Position numbers and translations under genes: made by a program. This document shows positions 1 through 5,301 of a DNA stretch of 8,773 bases, one piece after another. This stretch comes from Nitrospira lenta. GTDB lineage: Bacteria; Nitrospirota; Nitrospiria; Nitrospirales; Nitrospiraceae. The stretch's first letter is position 1. Each line of letters begins with the position of its first letter. The DNA lies in NCBI GenBank assembly GCA_945906715.1, contig CAMDRK010000093.1, forward strand, positions 1-8,773. The letters run 5' to 3'. Below the pieces are notes generated by a model, which was given only the letters and a program-made list of their open reading frames with translations, ran no database searches and was not told the DNA's origin.

Positions 1-116
1 ACGCTTCTGATCGATGGCGGATAGTCGCACTCGTGGCTGATCCCCACCAGTTCATCGCGCAGACCGAGTGCGGCAATCACCTCGGTTGCACTGGGAAGCA
101 GAGAGCAGATTCTCAT
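1..116 (-). CDS. Cobalamin-binding protein (BtuF-like), N-terminal fragment
   Basis: Reading leftward from the ATG at 114-116, the frame stays open to the window edge and gives 38 codons beginning MRICSLLPSATEVIAAL, followed by a GISHECDYPP motif. This is the typical N-terminus of the periplasmic-binding-protein-2 (BtuF/Fe-B12) family in which SLLPSATE and SHECDYP are conserved. Family members bind corrinoids or related chelates. There is no signal peptide: the protein starts directly with the first beta strand, as in the cytosolic-looking branch annotated as cobalamin-binding protein, so a role in classical periplasmic B12 uptake is not assured. No strong Shine-Dalgarno precedes the ATG. The gene is truncated only by the window boundary, and about 85-90% of a normal-length protein should lie to the left. 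The family call is fairly sure; the ligand is inferred from family. Confidence 0.8.
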   Translation of the reverse strand, partial: MRICSLLPSATEVIAALGLRDELVGISHECDYPPSIRS

Positions 117-127
117 GGCTGGAAGAA

Positions 128-219
128 GTCAACAGTCATTGGTCAATAGTAAGAACAGGAAGCCATCCTCAATGATCATGTCTGTGGATCGTTTTCGCGA
201 TTGACGAGTGACCATTGAC
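128..219. repeat. Inverted repeat with arms of 7-bp GTCAnnn units
   Basis: The left arm (128-148) reads as three 7-bp units, GTCAACA, GTCATTG and GTCAATA. The right arm (199-219), on the complementary strand, reads GTCAATG, GTCACTC and GTCAATC. The arms match at 16 of 21 positions and are separated by 50 bases. The element starts 1 bp beyond the stop codon of the HAD gene (minus strand) and lies upstream of the BtuF-like gene, filling most of the 104-bp spacer. Unit period, orientation and position are read directly from the sequence. A terminator or REP-like role is inference, and the long loop argues against a simple intrinsic terminator. Confidence 0.6.
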
Positions 220-220
220 G

Positions 221-913
221 TTACCCTCTCCAGAGCCGATCGCGGAGTTCGCTGAGGCGAACCTCTGAAAGACTGTGGATGACTGCATGGGCTTCATGCA
301 GGTCATGGGTCGTGTGTGTGTTCGCTACGGCAAGGACTTTCATCCCCGCAGTTTTTGCGGCACGGATACCAGGGACGGAGTCCTCAATCACCAAACAGGA
401 TCCGGCGATGATCGCCTGTTCTCGGCGTTGTCGATTCAATCCGTTGAGAGCGTGGAGAAAGGGGTCTGGATCGGGCTTTCCTCTGGTCACGTCTTCTGCG
501 CTGGTGATGTGAGAAAATTCTTTATGGAGCCCGGCCTGTTCAAGAATCACGTCGATCTCATGGCGGAGGGCGCCGGACGCGATGGCTAAAGGGTAGGTGG
601 TGGCGGCTTCACGCACGAACTCGCGCACCCCGGGGAAAATGACCAGGTGATCCTTCACCGATGCCAGATAGGCATGGGCTTTTCGTTGCATCAGTTGTGA
701 GAGGGCGGCAGGGTCAATGGGGCGTTGATGTGCGTTGAGCGCTGCGATGAAGCAGCCCCGATCGTCGTACCCCAAGTAGTTGGCGTAATAGTCTGATTCA
801 GTCAGGCTGATGCCGATTTCTTCCAACGTCTGACGAAAGCCGGCAAAATGGAGGGGCTCGGTGTCCGCGATCACGCCATCGAAGTCGAAAATAATCGCTG
901 TGAGTGCGGCCAT
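221..913 (-). CDS. HAD-superfamily hydrolase, beta-phosphoglucomutase-like
   Basis: A 230-residue cytosolic protein with all four HAD motifs: motif I DFDGVIADTE with nucleophile D10 and acid/base D12, motif II S113 in IASGA, motif III K146 in RGKPDPDPF, and motif IV E177-D178 in VIEDSVPGI. The helical cap between motifs I and II (about residues 18-90) places it in subfamily IA with beta-phosphoglucomutases, CbbY and phosphoglycolate-type phosphatases. It should be a Mg-dependent phosphatase or phosphomutase acting on a small phosphorylated metabolite; the substrate cannot be read from sequence. The GKPxPD segment and the D-x-D pair are intact, so it should be active. The ATG at 911-913 starts just before the first beta strand, giving a normal family length, with only a weak purine-rich SD (AGGTTGAG). 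It appears to be a single gene with its own promoter (961-969). Confidence 0.88.
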   Translation of the reverse strand: MAALTAIIFDFDGVIADTEPLHFAGFRQTLEEIGISLTESDYYANYLGYDDRGCFIAALNAHQRPIDPAALSQLMQRKAHAYLASVKDHLVIFPGVREFVREAATTYPLAIASGALRHEIDVILEQAGLHKEFSHITSAEDVTRGKPDPDPFLHALNGLNRQRREQAIIAGSCLVIEDSVPGIRAAKTAGMKVLAVANTHTTHDLHEAHAVIHSLSEVRLSELRDRLWRG

Positions 914-960
914 GGAATCGACTCAACCTGTGGGTGTGGTAGGGAACAGAAAACGGGCGG

Positions 961-969
961 ATTATAGCA
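961..969 (-). promoter_or_regulatory. Extended -10 promoter for the HAD hydrolase gene
   Basis: On the minus strand this reads TGCTATAAT: a perfect TATAAT hexamer preceded by the TGn extended -10 element. The -35 region (around 983-988, TATTCA) is a poor match, as is usual for extended -10 promoters. The predicted transcript would begin near 954 and leave a leader of about 40 nt before the ATG at 913. No competing promoter of similar quality is seen in the 914-1039 spacer. Confidence 0.5.
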
Positions 970-1039
970 CAGGGAGATTGTATGAATAGGTGGGAATGTG
1001 TCTGCTCAGCAGGCCACTTGCATGAGTAAAACGGAAGGG

Positions 1040-1768
1040 TCAGAACTTCAGGCGCAGACGTTTTTCCGAGACCCAGCCATTTGCACCTTCGTCGGTACGT
1101 ACCAAATACATCCAACCGCTTGGCTGGAGATCGCCGTCAACGACCGTGAGCGAGATTCCGGGACGAACGATCGGCCCTGGCTTGATGCTCAATGAATCTG
1201 CGAACAGCGGAATGCTTCCGCCGGGAGCCACTTGGTCTCCCGTAACGGTCACTCTTTGTCCTTCACTGAACATTGGGTCGAGAGGCGGGTCGACCGGTGC
1301 CGCGGGTTTCGCTGCCGTTTGAGGCAGTGGAGCATTTGCCGGAGCCGCAGTCGTGACGGCAGTGGCGGGAGCTGCTGGAGAAGTTGTAGGAGCCACTGGG
1401 GTTGGAGCAACGGTACTCGGACTGGGAACGGCTTGCGGTGCGGGCGTCGAGGCCAACGGTTTCGGTTTCATGGCCATTGGTGAGGGGGTGTTCTCACCCA
1501 GATAGGGACTCAACCATTCTGTCACCATGTCCGGTTCCATCGAGACATAGCCAATACCGCCGACAAGAACCAGGATCAGTAGCCAGAGCACCGGGCTTCC
1601 TTTACTGGGTTTCTTGCGTGGATTCACCGGGCCCCGTGCCTTTGTGGCCATTGTTTGATCAAGTTCCTCGTCCGTGAATTCCAAGTCTGGTTCTGGTTGG
1701 CGAGCGAAAAGAAGAGTCCAATCAAAGGGGTTCAGGACCGAAGTCAGGTTCCCAACGAGCGCAGCCAT
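1040..1768 (-). CDS. Single-pass membrane protein with Pro/Ala linker and SH3-like C-terminal domain
   Basis: 242 residues. Residues 1-58 are cytoplasmic, with an acidic stretch (DLEFTDEELDQ) followed by a basic one (RKKPSKG). Residues 60-76 (VLWLLILVLVGGIGYV) form one transmembrane helix. Residues 95-162 are a low-complexity Pro/Ala/Thr linker. Residues 167-242 resemble a bacterial SH3 domain, with strand-like segments ending in GWMYLVRTDEGANGWVSEKRL, where the G-W-V motif is typical. Charge distribution predicts N-inside, with the SH3-like domain in the periplasm, where such domains often bind peptidoglycan or other envelope partners; the ligand here is unknown. The ATG at 1768 is chosen over an upstream in-frame start at 1966 because GGGAGGTG (1774-1780) precedes it at good distance and the upstream 66 residues look like read-through of the divergent promoter region. 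SH3 assignment is moderate; topology is fairly secure. Confidence 0.72.
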   Translation of the reverse strand: MAALVGNLTSVLNPFDWTLLFARQPEPDLEFTDEELDQTMATKARGPVNPRKKPSKGSPVLWLLILVLVGGIGYVSMEPDMVTEWLSPYLGENTPSPMAMKPKPLASTPAPQAVPSPSTVAPTPVAPTTSPAAPATAVTTAAPANAPLPQTAAKPAAPVDPPLDPMFSEGQRVTVTGDQVAPGGSIPLFADSLSIKPGPIVRPGISLTVVDGDLQPSGWMYLVRTDEGANGWVSEKRLRLKF

Positions 1769-1772
1769 CAAG

Positions 1773-1780
1773 CACCTCCC
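1773..1780 (-). promoter_or_regulatory. Shine-Dalgarno that fixes the start of the SH3-like gene
   Basis: On the minus strand the sequence GGGAGGTG lies about 5 bases upstream of the ATG at 1766-1768. This is the strongest ribosome binding site in the divergent spacer and rules in favour of this start over the in-frame start 198 bases upstream. Confidence 0.7.
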
Positions 1781-1820
1781 TACTGAGCGATTCGATCCCA
1801 CGTAGACTAGTCTGTGAAAA

Positions 1821-1849
1821 TACCTATCACCATCGCTCCGTGCTGTCAA
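1821..1849 (-). promoter_or_regulatory. Possible promoter for the SH3-like gene
   Basis: On the minus strand there is a perfect TTGACA (1844-1849) in the spacer between the divergent genes. At 17-bp spacing the -10 position reads only TAGGTA (1821-1826), a poor match, and a TATTTT lies 21 bp away. The downstream leader contains a perfect 10-bp palindrome AGACTAGTCT (1804-1813) that could be an operator or chance. Low confidence because the -10 is weak. Confidence 0.25.
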
Positions 1850-1964
1850 TTTTGTCGAGGAATTGCGCGTATGAGCGATGAGGCTCAGCGGGGATGTGCG
1901 GGGCAGGGCAGCTTGCATCTTGACGCTCCAGTTCGGCAGAATGAGCGCCCACTGACCGACTGCC

Positions 1965-2378
1965 ATGAAATCGTATCGCGAAGAACTCTGGTTCGAAACA
2001 AAGACGCGGCGCGCCTACCTCAACATCACGCGGCAGGTTGAGGTGGTGGTCGAGAAGAGCGGCGTCCAAGAGGGGCTTGTGTTGGTCAACGCCATGCATA
2101 TCACGGCCAGCGTCTATATTAATGATGACGAACCGGGTTTGCTCAAGGACTATGACCGATTCTTAGACCGGCTCGTTCCCCAGGACGCGGCCTATCAGCA
2201 CAACGAGACGGGAGAAGATAACGGCGACGCCCACATCAAGCGCCAGCTGATGGGGAGGGAAGTCGTCGTCGCGATTACCGAAGGCCGGTTGGACTTCGGC
2301 CCGTGGGAGCAAATTTTCTATGGAGAGTTCGATGGGCAGAGACAAAAACGCGTATTGGTAAAGGTGATTGGGTCGTGA
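1965..2378 (+). CDS. yjbQ: YjbQ / UPF0047 family protein (secondary thiamine-phosphate synthase family)
   Basis: 137 residues, the usual length for the YjbQ/UPF0047 family. Recognisable family features in order are HITAS (H45-S49), NDDE (N53-E56), H79 in the YQHNE segment, DAHIKRQLMG with H90 and G97, the GRLDFGPWEQIFYGEFDGQR block (W114, E121, DGQR), and a short C-terminal strand. The conserved His/Glu residues line a metal-binding pocket in structures of the family, and some members show weak thiamine-phosphate synthase activity. The cellular role is not settled, so the enzymatic name should be taken as family-level. An in-frame TGA at 1953-1955 makes the ATG at 1965 the earliest possible ATG start; no clear Shine-Dalgarno precedes it. 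It is transcribed divergently from the SH3-like gene, and 127 bp separate it from the next gene. Confidence 0.85.
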   Translation: MKSYREELWFETKTRRAYLNITRQVEVVVEKSGVQEGLVLVNAMHITASVYINDDEPGLLKDYDRFLDRLVPQDAAYQHNETGEDNGDAHIKRQLMGREVVVAITEGRLDFGPWEQIFYGEFDGQRQKRVLVKVIGS

Positions 2379-2505
2379 ACCGTATATCGTCCGACCGGTG
2401 GCGGGGACTCTGTGGGAAGAAACTGTTGGAGCGCTTGCTACCACAGGGAAAGTTTGGCAACATGGAGCGCAGTGCTGCACGGCTTTGCGGTAGGAGTCTG
2501 TCGTT

Positions 2506-3519
2506 ATGTTAAGTTGGTCTCGCCCTGATCCCCTTACACGAGATCTTGTTCACTTGATCAATGCTCGGCGCCATGACCATGGCGATACCGATGCGGCCAT
2601 CGATACGCTGCAAGCCTTCTTGGAGCAGGGGCGGGAGTATGATCTCTTAACGGTACTGGCAGCGCTGGATGAGGACATGGCGGAATGGCTCTTCGATCTG
2701 CTCGCGGAAGCATCCTGCTCCGTGCTCATCGATGGACCGGCCGATGAAAAATTGTCCTATGCCGTGATGGCGGCCTTGGAACTCCCTCTCCAAGCCAATC
2801 TGACCCATCCCCTCAAGTTGAAGATTGACCCGGTTGCGACGGCGGAGCTGTTGCATCGGCATCTTCGGCTGTCTGCCGGGACGGTCGTGCGAGTGGAGTC
2901 TCGCTTATTGACCGATTCGACGCTGGAGCCACTCAGTCTCCAGGGGTTGAACGATCATTTGAGCACGGTGGCGGATTCCCAGAGGACCATGTCAATTGCC
3001 GCTCGGCTCTATCCTCCTGTCGAGAATACCGCCTTTCTCTTTTTTGAGCTGATCGGTGTGCCGGACTCTGGACTCCCCGATTCGCTGGAAGACCGGCATC
3101 GCCGGGCTCTCCTTGAAGGCCTCGCGGCGCAATGTCCTGAATTGGCGTTGGCTCCCGATATGATCGAAGCCCCGGTCTATGCAGCCTACGCTATTTTCGA
3201 TGCGCAAAATGCTGTGCGGCTCCATCGGTTGGCGGATGAGACCGCGGCAGTCTGGCGCGATCTAGACCCTCTAGTCAGGGCCCGCACGATCGTGCACCTC
3301 CATACGCAGTGCGGGAACGGTGTGTACATGCCGGTCTGGACCGATCTGTTCGATCCCGAACTTCCTGAAGACCACGGTCCTGTGTGGACCTCTCCCGATG
3401 TGTGGATCTTTACGGCCGATTTACCCATTGAATGGCCTGGAGAAATGCTCACCAATCGGCTGCTCGCCGAAGGCTGCACCAGGTTTGAAAACCACATCGT
3501 CGAGACTCCAGAAAACTAG
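2506..3519 (+). CDS. Hypothetical protein, cytosolic, 337 residues
   Basis: I do not recognise this protein. It is soluble and acidic, with no signal peptide or transmembrane helix. The N-terminal third (residues 1-85) looks helical and rich in Asp/Glu/Leu (TLQAFLEQ, LAALDEDMAEWLFDLLAE). A middle region (about 90-200) has alternating strand-like and helical segments, including TVVRVESRLL and TAFLFFELIGV. The C-terminal part holds a distinctive HTQCGNGVYMPVWTDLFDPE segment and a Trp-rich stretch (GPVWTSPDVWIFTADLPIEWPGE). No nucleotide-binding or metal-binding motif is evident. The ATG at 2506 has a good TAGGAG Shine-Dalgarno (2491-2496) nine bases upstream. Codon use and GC resemble the neighbours, so it looks native. 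It is co-oriented with yjbQ but 127 bp away, so joint transcription is possible, not shown. A 9-bp-unit palindrome follows its stop codon. Confidence 0.75.
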   Translation: MLSWSRPDPLTRDLVHLINARRHDHGDTDAAIDTLQAFLEQGREYDLLTVLAALDEDMAEWLFDLLAEASCSVLIDGPADEKLSYAVMAALELPLQANLTHPLKLKIDPVATAELLHRHLRLSAGTVVRVESRLLTDSTLEPLSLQGLNDHLSTVADSQRTMSIAARLYPPVENTAFLFFELIGVPDSGLPDSLEDRHRRALLEGLAAQCPELALAPDMIEAPVYAAYAIFDAQNAVRLHRLADETAAVWRDLDPLVRARTIVHLHTQCGNGVYMPVWTDLFDPELPEDHGPVWTSPDVWIFTADLPIEWPGEMLTNRLLAEGCTRFENHIVETPEN

Positions 3520-3552
3520 CCCACAACTCAAGCGAGACAAGCGAAGGTTGAT

Positions 3553-3619
3553 CTGGTCTATCTAGTCTGTCTGGTTCAACCAAACAAACGCGACAGACCA
3601 GATAAACAGGATAGACCAG
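3553..3619. repeat. Inverted repeat with arms of 9-bp GTYTRTYTR units
   Basis: The left arm (3553-3575) begins CTGGTCTATC and contains GTCTATCTA then GTCTGTCTG. The right arm (3597-3619), read on the other strand, begins CTGGTCTATC and continues as GTCTATCCT, GTTTATCTG, GTCTGTCGC and GTTTGTTTG, extending the 9-bp register into the loop. The arms match at 19 of 23 positions; with G-U pairs the plus-strand RNA could pair 21 of 23, with a 21-nt loop. It starts 34 bp after the stop of the hypothetical gene and precedes the Cys-rich gene. There is no U-tract, so a standard intrinsic terminator is doubtful. Confidence 0.7.
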
Positions 3620-3710
3620 CCGCCTCGCGCGCTTCTGGTAGAAACCTGACAATTCATCGATTTTCCTGACTGCTTATCCTATGCTGGGCTTGGTCAGATA
3701 GGGAGCAGTC

Positions 3711-4343
3711 ATGGCTCAACAGCAGTCTTCGAGCGGGATCATTGTCGGGGCTATCACCATCCTGGGGCTTGGGCTCGTGTGGGTGACGGTGGTCACCAAT
3801 TTCCCGTCACAAGAAGAGTTGTCTTCGGCTGCGGTACCCGTAGAGTCTCGTCAGGCAGCGCAGTCCTCGTCTTCCCTGTCTTCGCCACCCACGTTGGATC
3901 TCACCATTCCGACTTCTCCGCCGCTGCCTTCAGAGGCAGCTGTGTCGAGACCGGACGATGATCGATCACGTGACTCTAGCGTTGAAGCTCCGGTTGTGAC
4001 AAGGATGGATTCTTCTGCGCCGCAGGCGACCAGGTTGAAGTGCGACTCGGACATCGAACAATTGTGTCCCGACTCTCGGGATGGTTCTACTCGCACTCGA
4101 TGCTTGCAACAGCGTGCCAAACAGCTTCCACCGTTGTGCCAAAACCAGTTGCACGAGCGGTTTGTCAAGTGGAAGGAAGATCAAAGCCGAGTGATGGCGG
4201 CCTGCGAGGGGGATATCAAGCGATTCTGTCGAACAGTTACGCCTGGGAGCGGGCAAATCCTAGCATGCTTACAATCGCATGGCCAGGAGGTCTCCGACCG
4301 CTGCTACCAAACCTTTCCAAAGGGCACATTTCTTTTCAAATAG
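3711..4343 (+). CDS. Membrane-anchored protein with two Cys-rich GLG1-type repeats
   Basis: 210 residues. Residues 8-29 (SGIIVGAITILGLGLVWVTVV) form an N-terminal membrane anchor. Residues 35-108 are a Ser/Pro-rich, low-complexity linker. The C-terminal domain carries two copies of a four-cysteine unit: C111, C119, C131, C143 and C165, C173, C186, C198. Spacing is near identical (8-12-12 and 8-13-12), and each copy follows the pattern C-x3-I-x2-x-C...CL...C. This matches the cysteine-rich GLG1 repeat first described in eukaryotic Golgi glycoprotein 1 and also found in bacterial exported proteins. Eight paired cysteines imply disulfides and so a periplasmic location; the function is unknown. 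The ATG at 3711 has a GGGAG Shine-Dalgarno at correct distance. The gene stands alone, with palindromic repeats on both sides. Repeat assignment is fairly sure, anchor and topology likely. Confidence 0.8.
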   Translation: MAQQQSSSGIIVGAITILGLGLVWVTVVTNFPSQEELSSAAVPVESRQAAQSSSSLSSPPTLDLTIPTSPPLPSEAAVSRPDDDRSRDSSVEAPVVTRMDSSAPQATRLKCDSDIEQLCPDSRDGSTRTRCLQQRAKQLPPLCQNQLHERFVKWKEDQSRVMAACEGDIKRFCRTVTPGSGQILACLQSHGQEVSDRCYQTFPKGTFLFK

Positions 4344-4368
4344 TCTGGTGGGGGTTCGCGAGAAAGAA

Positions 4369-4421
4369 GTTCTGAGTTCTGGGTTCGAAGTTCAGAAAAC
4401 CTTGAACGCCGGAACTCGAAC
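4369..4421. repeat. Hairpin built of 7-bp GTTCnnn units between convergent genes
   Basis: Four exact-period 7-bp units follow each other: GTTCTGA, GTTCTGG, GTTCGAA, GTTCAGA (4369-4396). They are followed by three inverted copies of the GAAC core (4404, 4412, 4418). The segment 4369-4390 pairs with 4401-4421 as a stem of roughly 20 bp with small bulges and a 10-nt loop (4391-4400). It sits 25 bp after the Cys-rich gene and about 50 bp past the stop of the convergent PP2C gene, where a bidirectional terminator would be expected. No long U-run follows on either strand, so terminator function is inferred from position and fold only. Confidence 0.65.
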
Positions 4422-4472
4422 TCTCTCCCGCCTCGCAAGATGTTCCCCCCAGTGCAAGATCCCTGTGATGCA

Positions 4473-5288
4473 TTACGCGACAAATCGTTTCTTTAGCCTC
4501 TCCCACAGTCCGGCTTGGAACTCATCCCGCAGGGCCACGACGACGACGGTCGTGTTGTCGTCGCCGCCGGCTTCATTCGCCATCAGGATGAGGCGATCGG
4601 ACATGGTGGAGAGATCTTCCGATGCACTCAGGACGCGAAGAAGGTCGTTCTGATGGACCGCACGGGTAAGTCCGTCTGAGCACAACAACAGCATGTCGCC
4701 ACTCTTGACCGGAACCTCCGTCAGCTCGACGTCGACGTAGCTTTCGACGCCGAGAGCTTTCGTCACGATGTTCCTTCGGGGGGATTGCGCAGCTTCTTCT
4801 TCTGTGATGAATCCCTTGAGAATCTGTTCGGCGACCCAGGAATGGTCTCTGGTGAGGGCTTGGATTGTCCCGTTTCTGACGAGGTAGAGTCGGCTGTCTC
4901 CGACATGGGCGATGGCGAGCACGTCCTCGCTGAACGATGCGGCGACTACGGTGGTACCCATCCCGGCATAGTCAGGCCTGCTCCATGATTCACGATAAAC
5001 GACCTCGTTTGCCGCACGAATCGCACTGGCAAGACGATTGGTCGATGCTGATACCGAGGCATCGTAGGGGCCGATCAGCGGCAGGTCCATGCACTTGGCT
5101 GCCTCGGCCAGGTGCGTCTGAATCGCCTCGACTGCAAGGGCGCTGGCAATTTCTCCGGCGTTGCCGCCGCCCATGCCGTCACAGACGACATAGAGTCCGA
5201 GTAGAGGGTCGACCACAAAACGATCCTCGTTATGGGGCCGTTTAAGGCCGGTATCGGACTTGGCGCTATATAACCGTTCAAGGGCCAA
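4473..5288 (-). CDS. PP2C-type protein serine/threonine phosphatase
   Basis: 271 residues, a single cytosolic PPM/PP2C catalytic domain like bacterial Stp/PrpC proteins. It removes phosphate from Ser/Thr residues using two or three bound Mn/Mg ions. Visible motifs are NED (20-22), VCDGMGGG with D37-G38, the GTT motif at 111-113, AHVGDSRLYLV (GDSR 130-133), CSDGLT with D205, and GGDDNTT with D244-N245. All metal ligands are present, so it should be active. The start is a TTG at 5286-5288: it has an excellent AAGGAGG Shine-Dalgarno six bases upstream and gives the expected N-terminus (LYSAKSDTG). The gene lies 12 bp downstream of the kinase stop, with the SD overlapping that stop, so the two are translationally coupled. 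It most likely reverses the kinase's phosphorylations. The C-terminal tail (FQAGLWERLKKRF) is short and amphipathic. Confidence 0.93.
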   Translation of the reverse strand: MALERLYSAKSDTGLKRPHNEDRFVVDPLLGLYVVCDGMGGGNAGEIASALAVEAIQTHLAEAAKCMDLPLIGPYDASVSASTNRLASAIRAANEVVYRESWSRPDYAGMGTTVVAASFSEDVLAIAHVGDSRLYLVRNGTIQALTRDHSWVAEQILKGFITEEEAAQSPRRNIVTKALGVESYVDVELTEVPVKSGDMLLLCSDGLTRAVHQNDLLRVLSASEDLSTMSDRLILMANEAGGDDNTTVVVVALRDEFQAGLWERLKKRFVA

Positions 5289-5294
5289 GCGATG

Positions 5295-5301
5295 CCTCCT
5301 T
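5295..5301 (-). promoter_or_regulatory. Shine-Dalgarno that decides the TTG start of the phosphatase
   Basis: The minus strand reads AAGGAGG, a full match to the anti-SD, placed six bases before the TTG at 5286-5288. Its first base is the first base that follows the G of the kinase's terminal codons: positions 5301-5303 are the TGA stop, so the SD and stop share the final A-side base. Ribosomes finishing the kinase should reinitiate here. Confidence 0.75.

Noticed and set aside
128..219. CRISPR array
   Set aside because: The repeat units are only 7-9 bp, directly adjacent with no spacers, inverted in the second half, and there are no cas genes.
1804..1813. Perfect palindrome AGACTAGTCT in the divergent spacer
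   Set aside because: Ten bases can occur by chance and no second copy or regulator gene is nearby; noted only as a possible operator.
1769..1966. N-terminal extension of the SH3-like gene (start at 1966 on the minus strand)
   Set aside because: A strong SD precedes the internal ATG at 1768, the extra 66 residues have no protein-like pattern, and the region holds the divergent promoter area.
2379..2505. Small gene or RNA in the spacer between yjbQ and the hypothetical gene
   Set aside because: No ORF with an SD, no convincing promoter, and only a short CTGTGG/CCACAG pairing with a 26-base loop.
3449..3652. Minus-strand open frame giving a tripeptide-periodic protein (VYP, VYL, VCR, VCL)
   Set aside because: The periodicity is the 9-bp DNA repeat read in frame; no SD and half of it overlaps a real gene.
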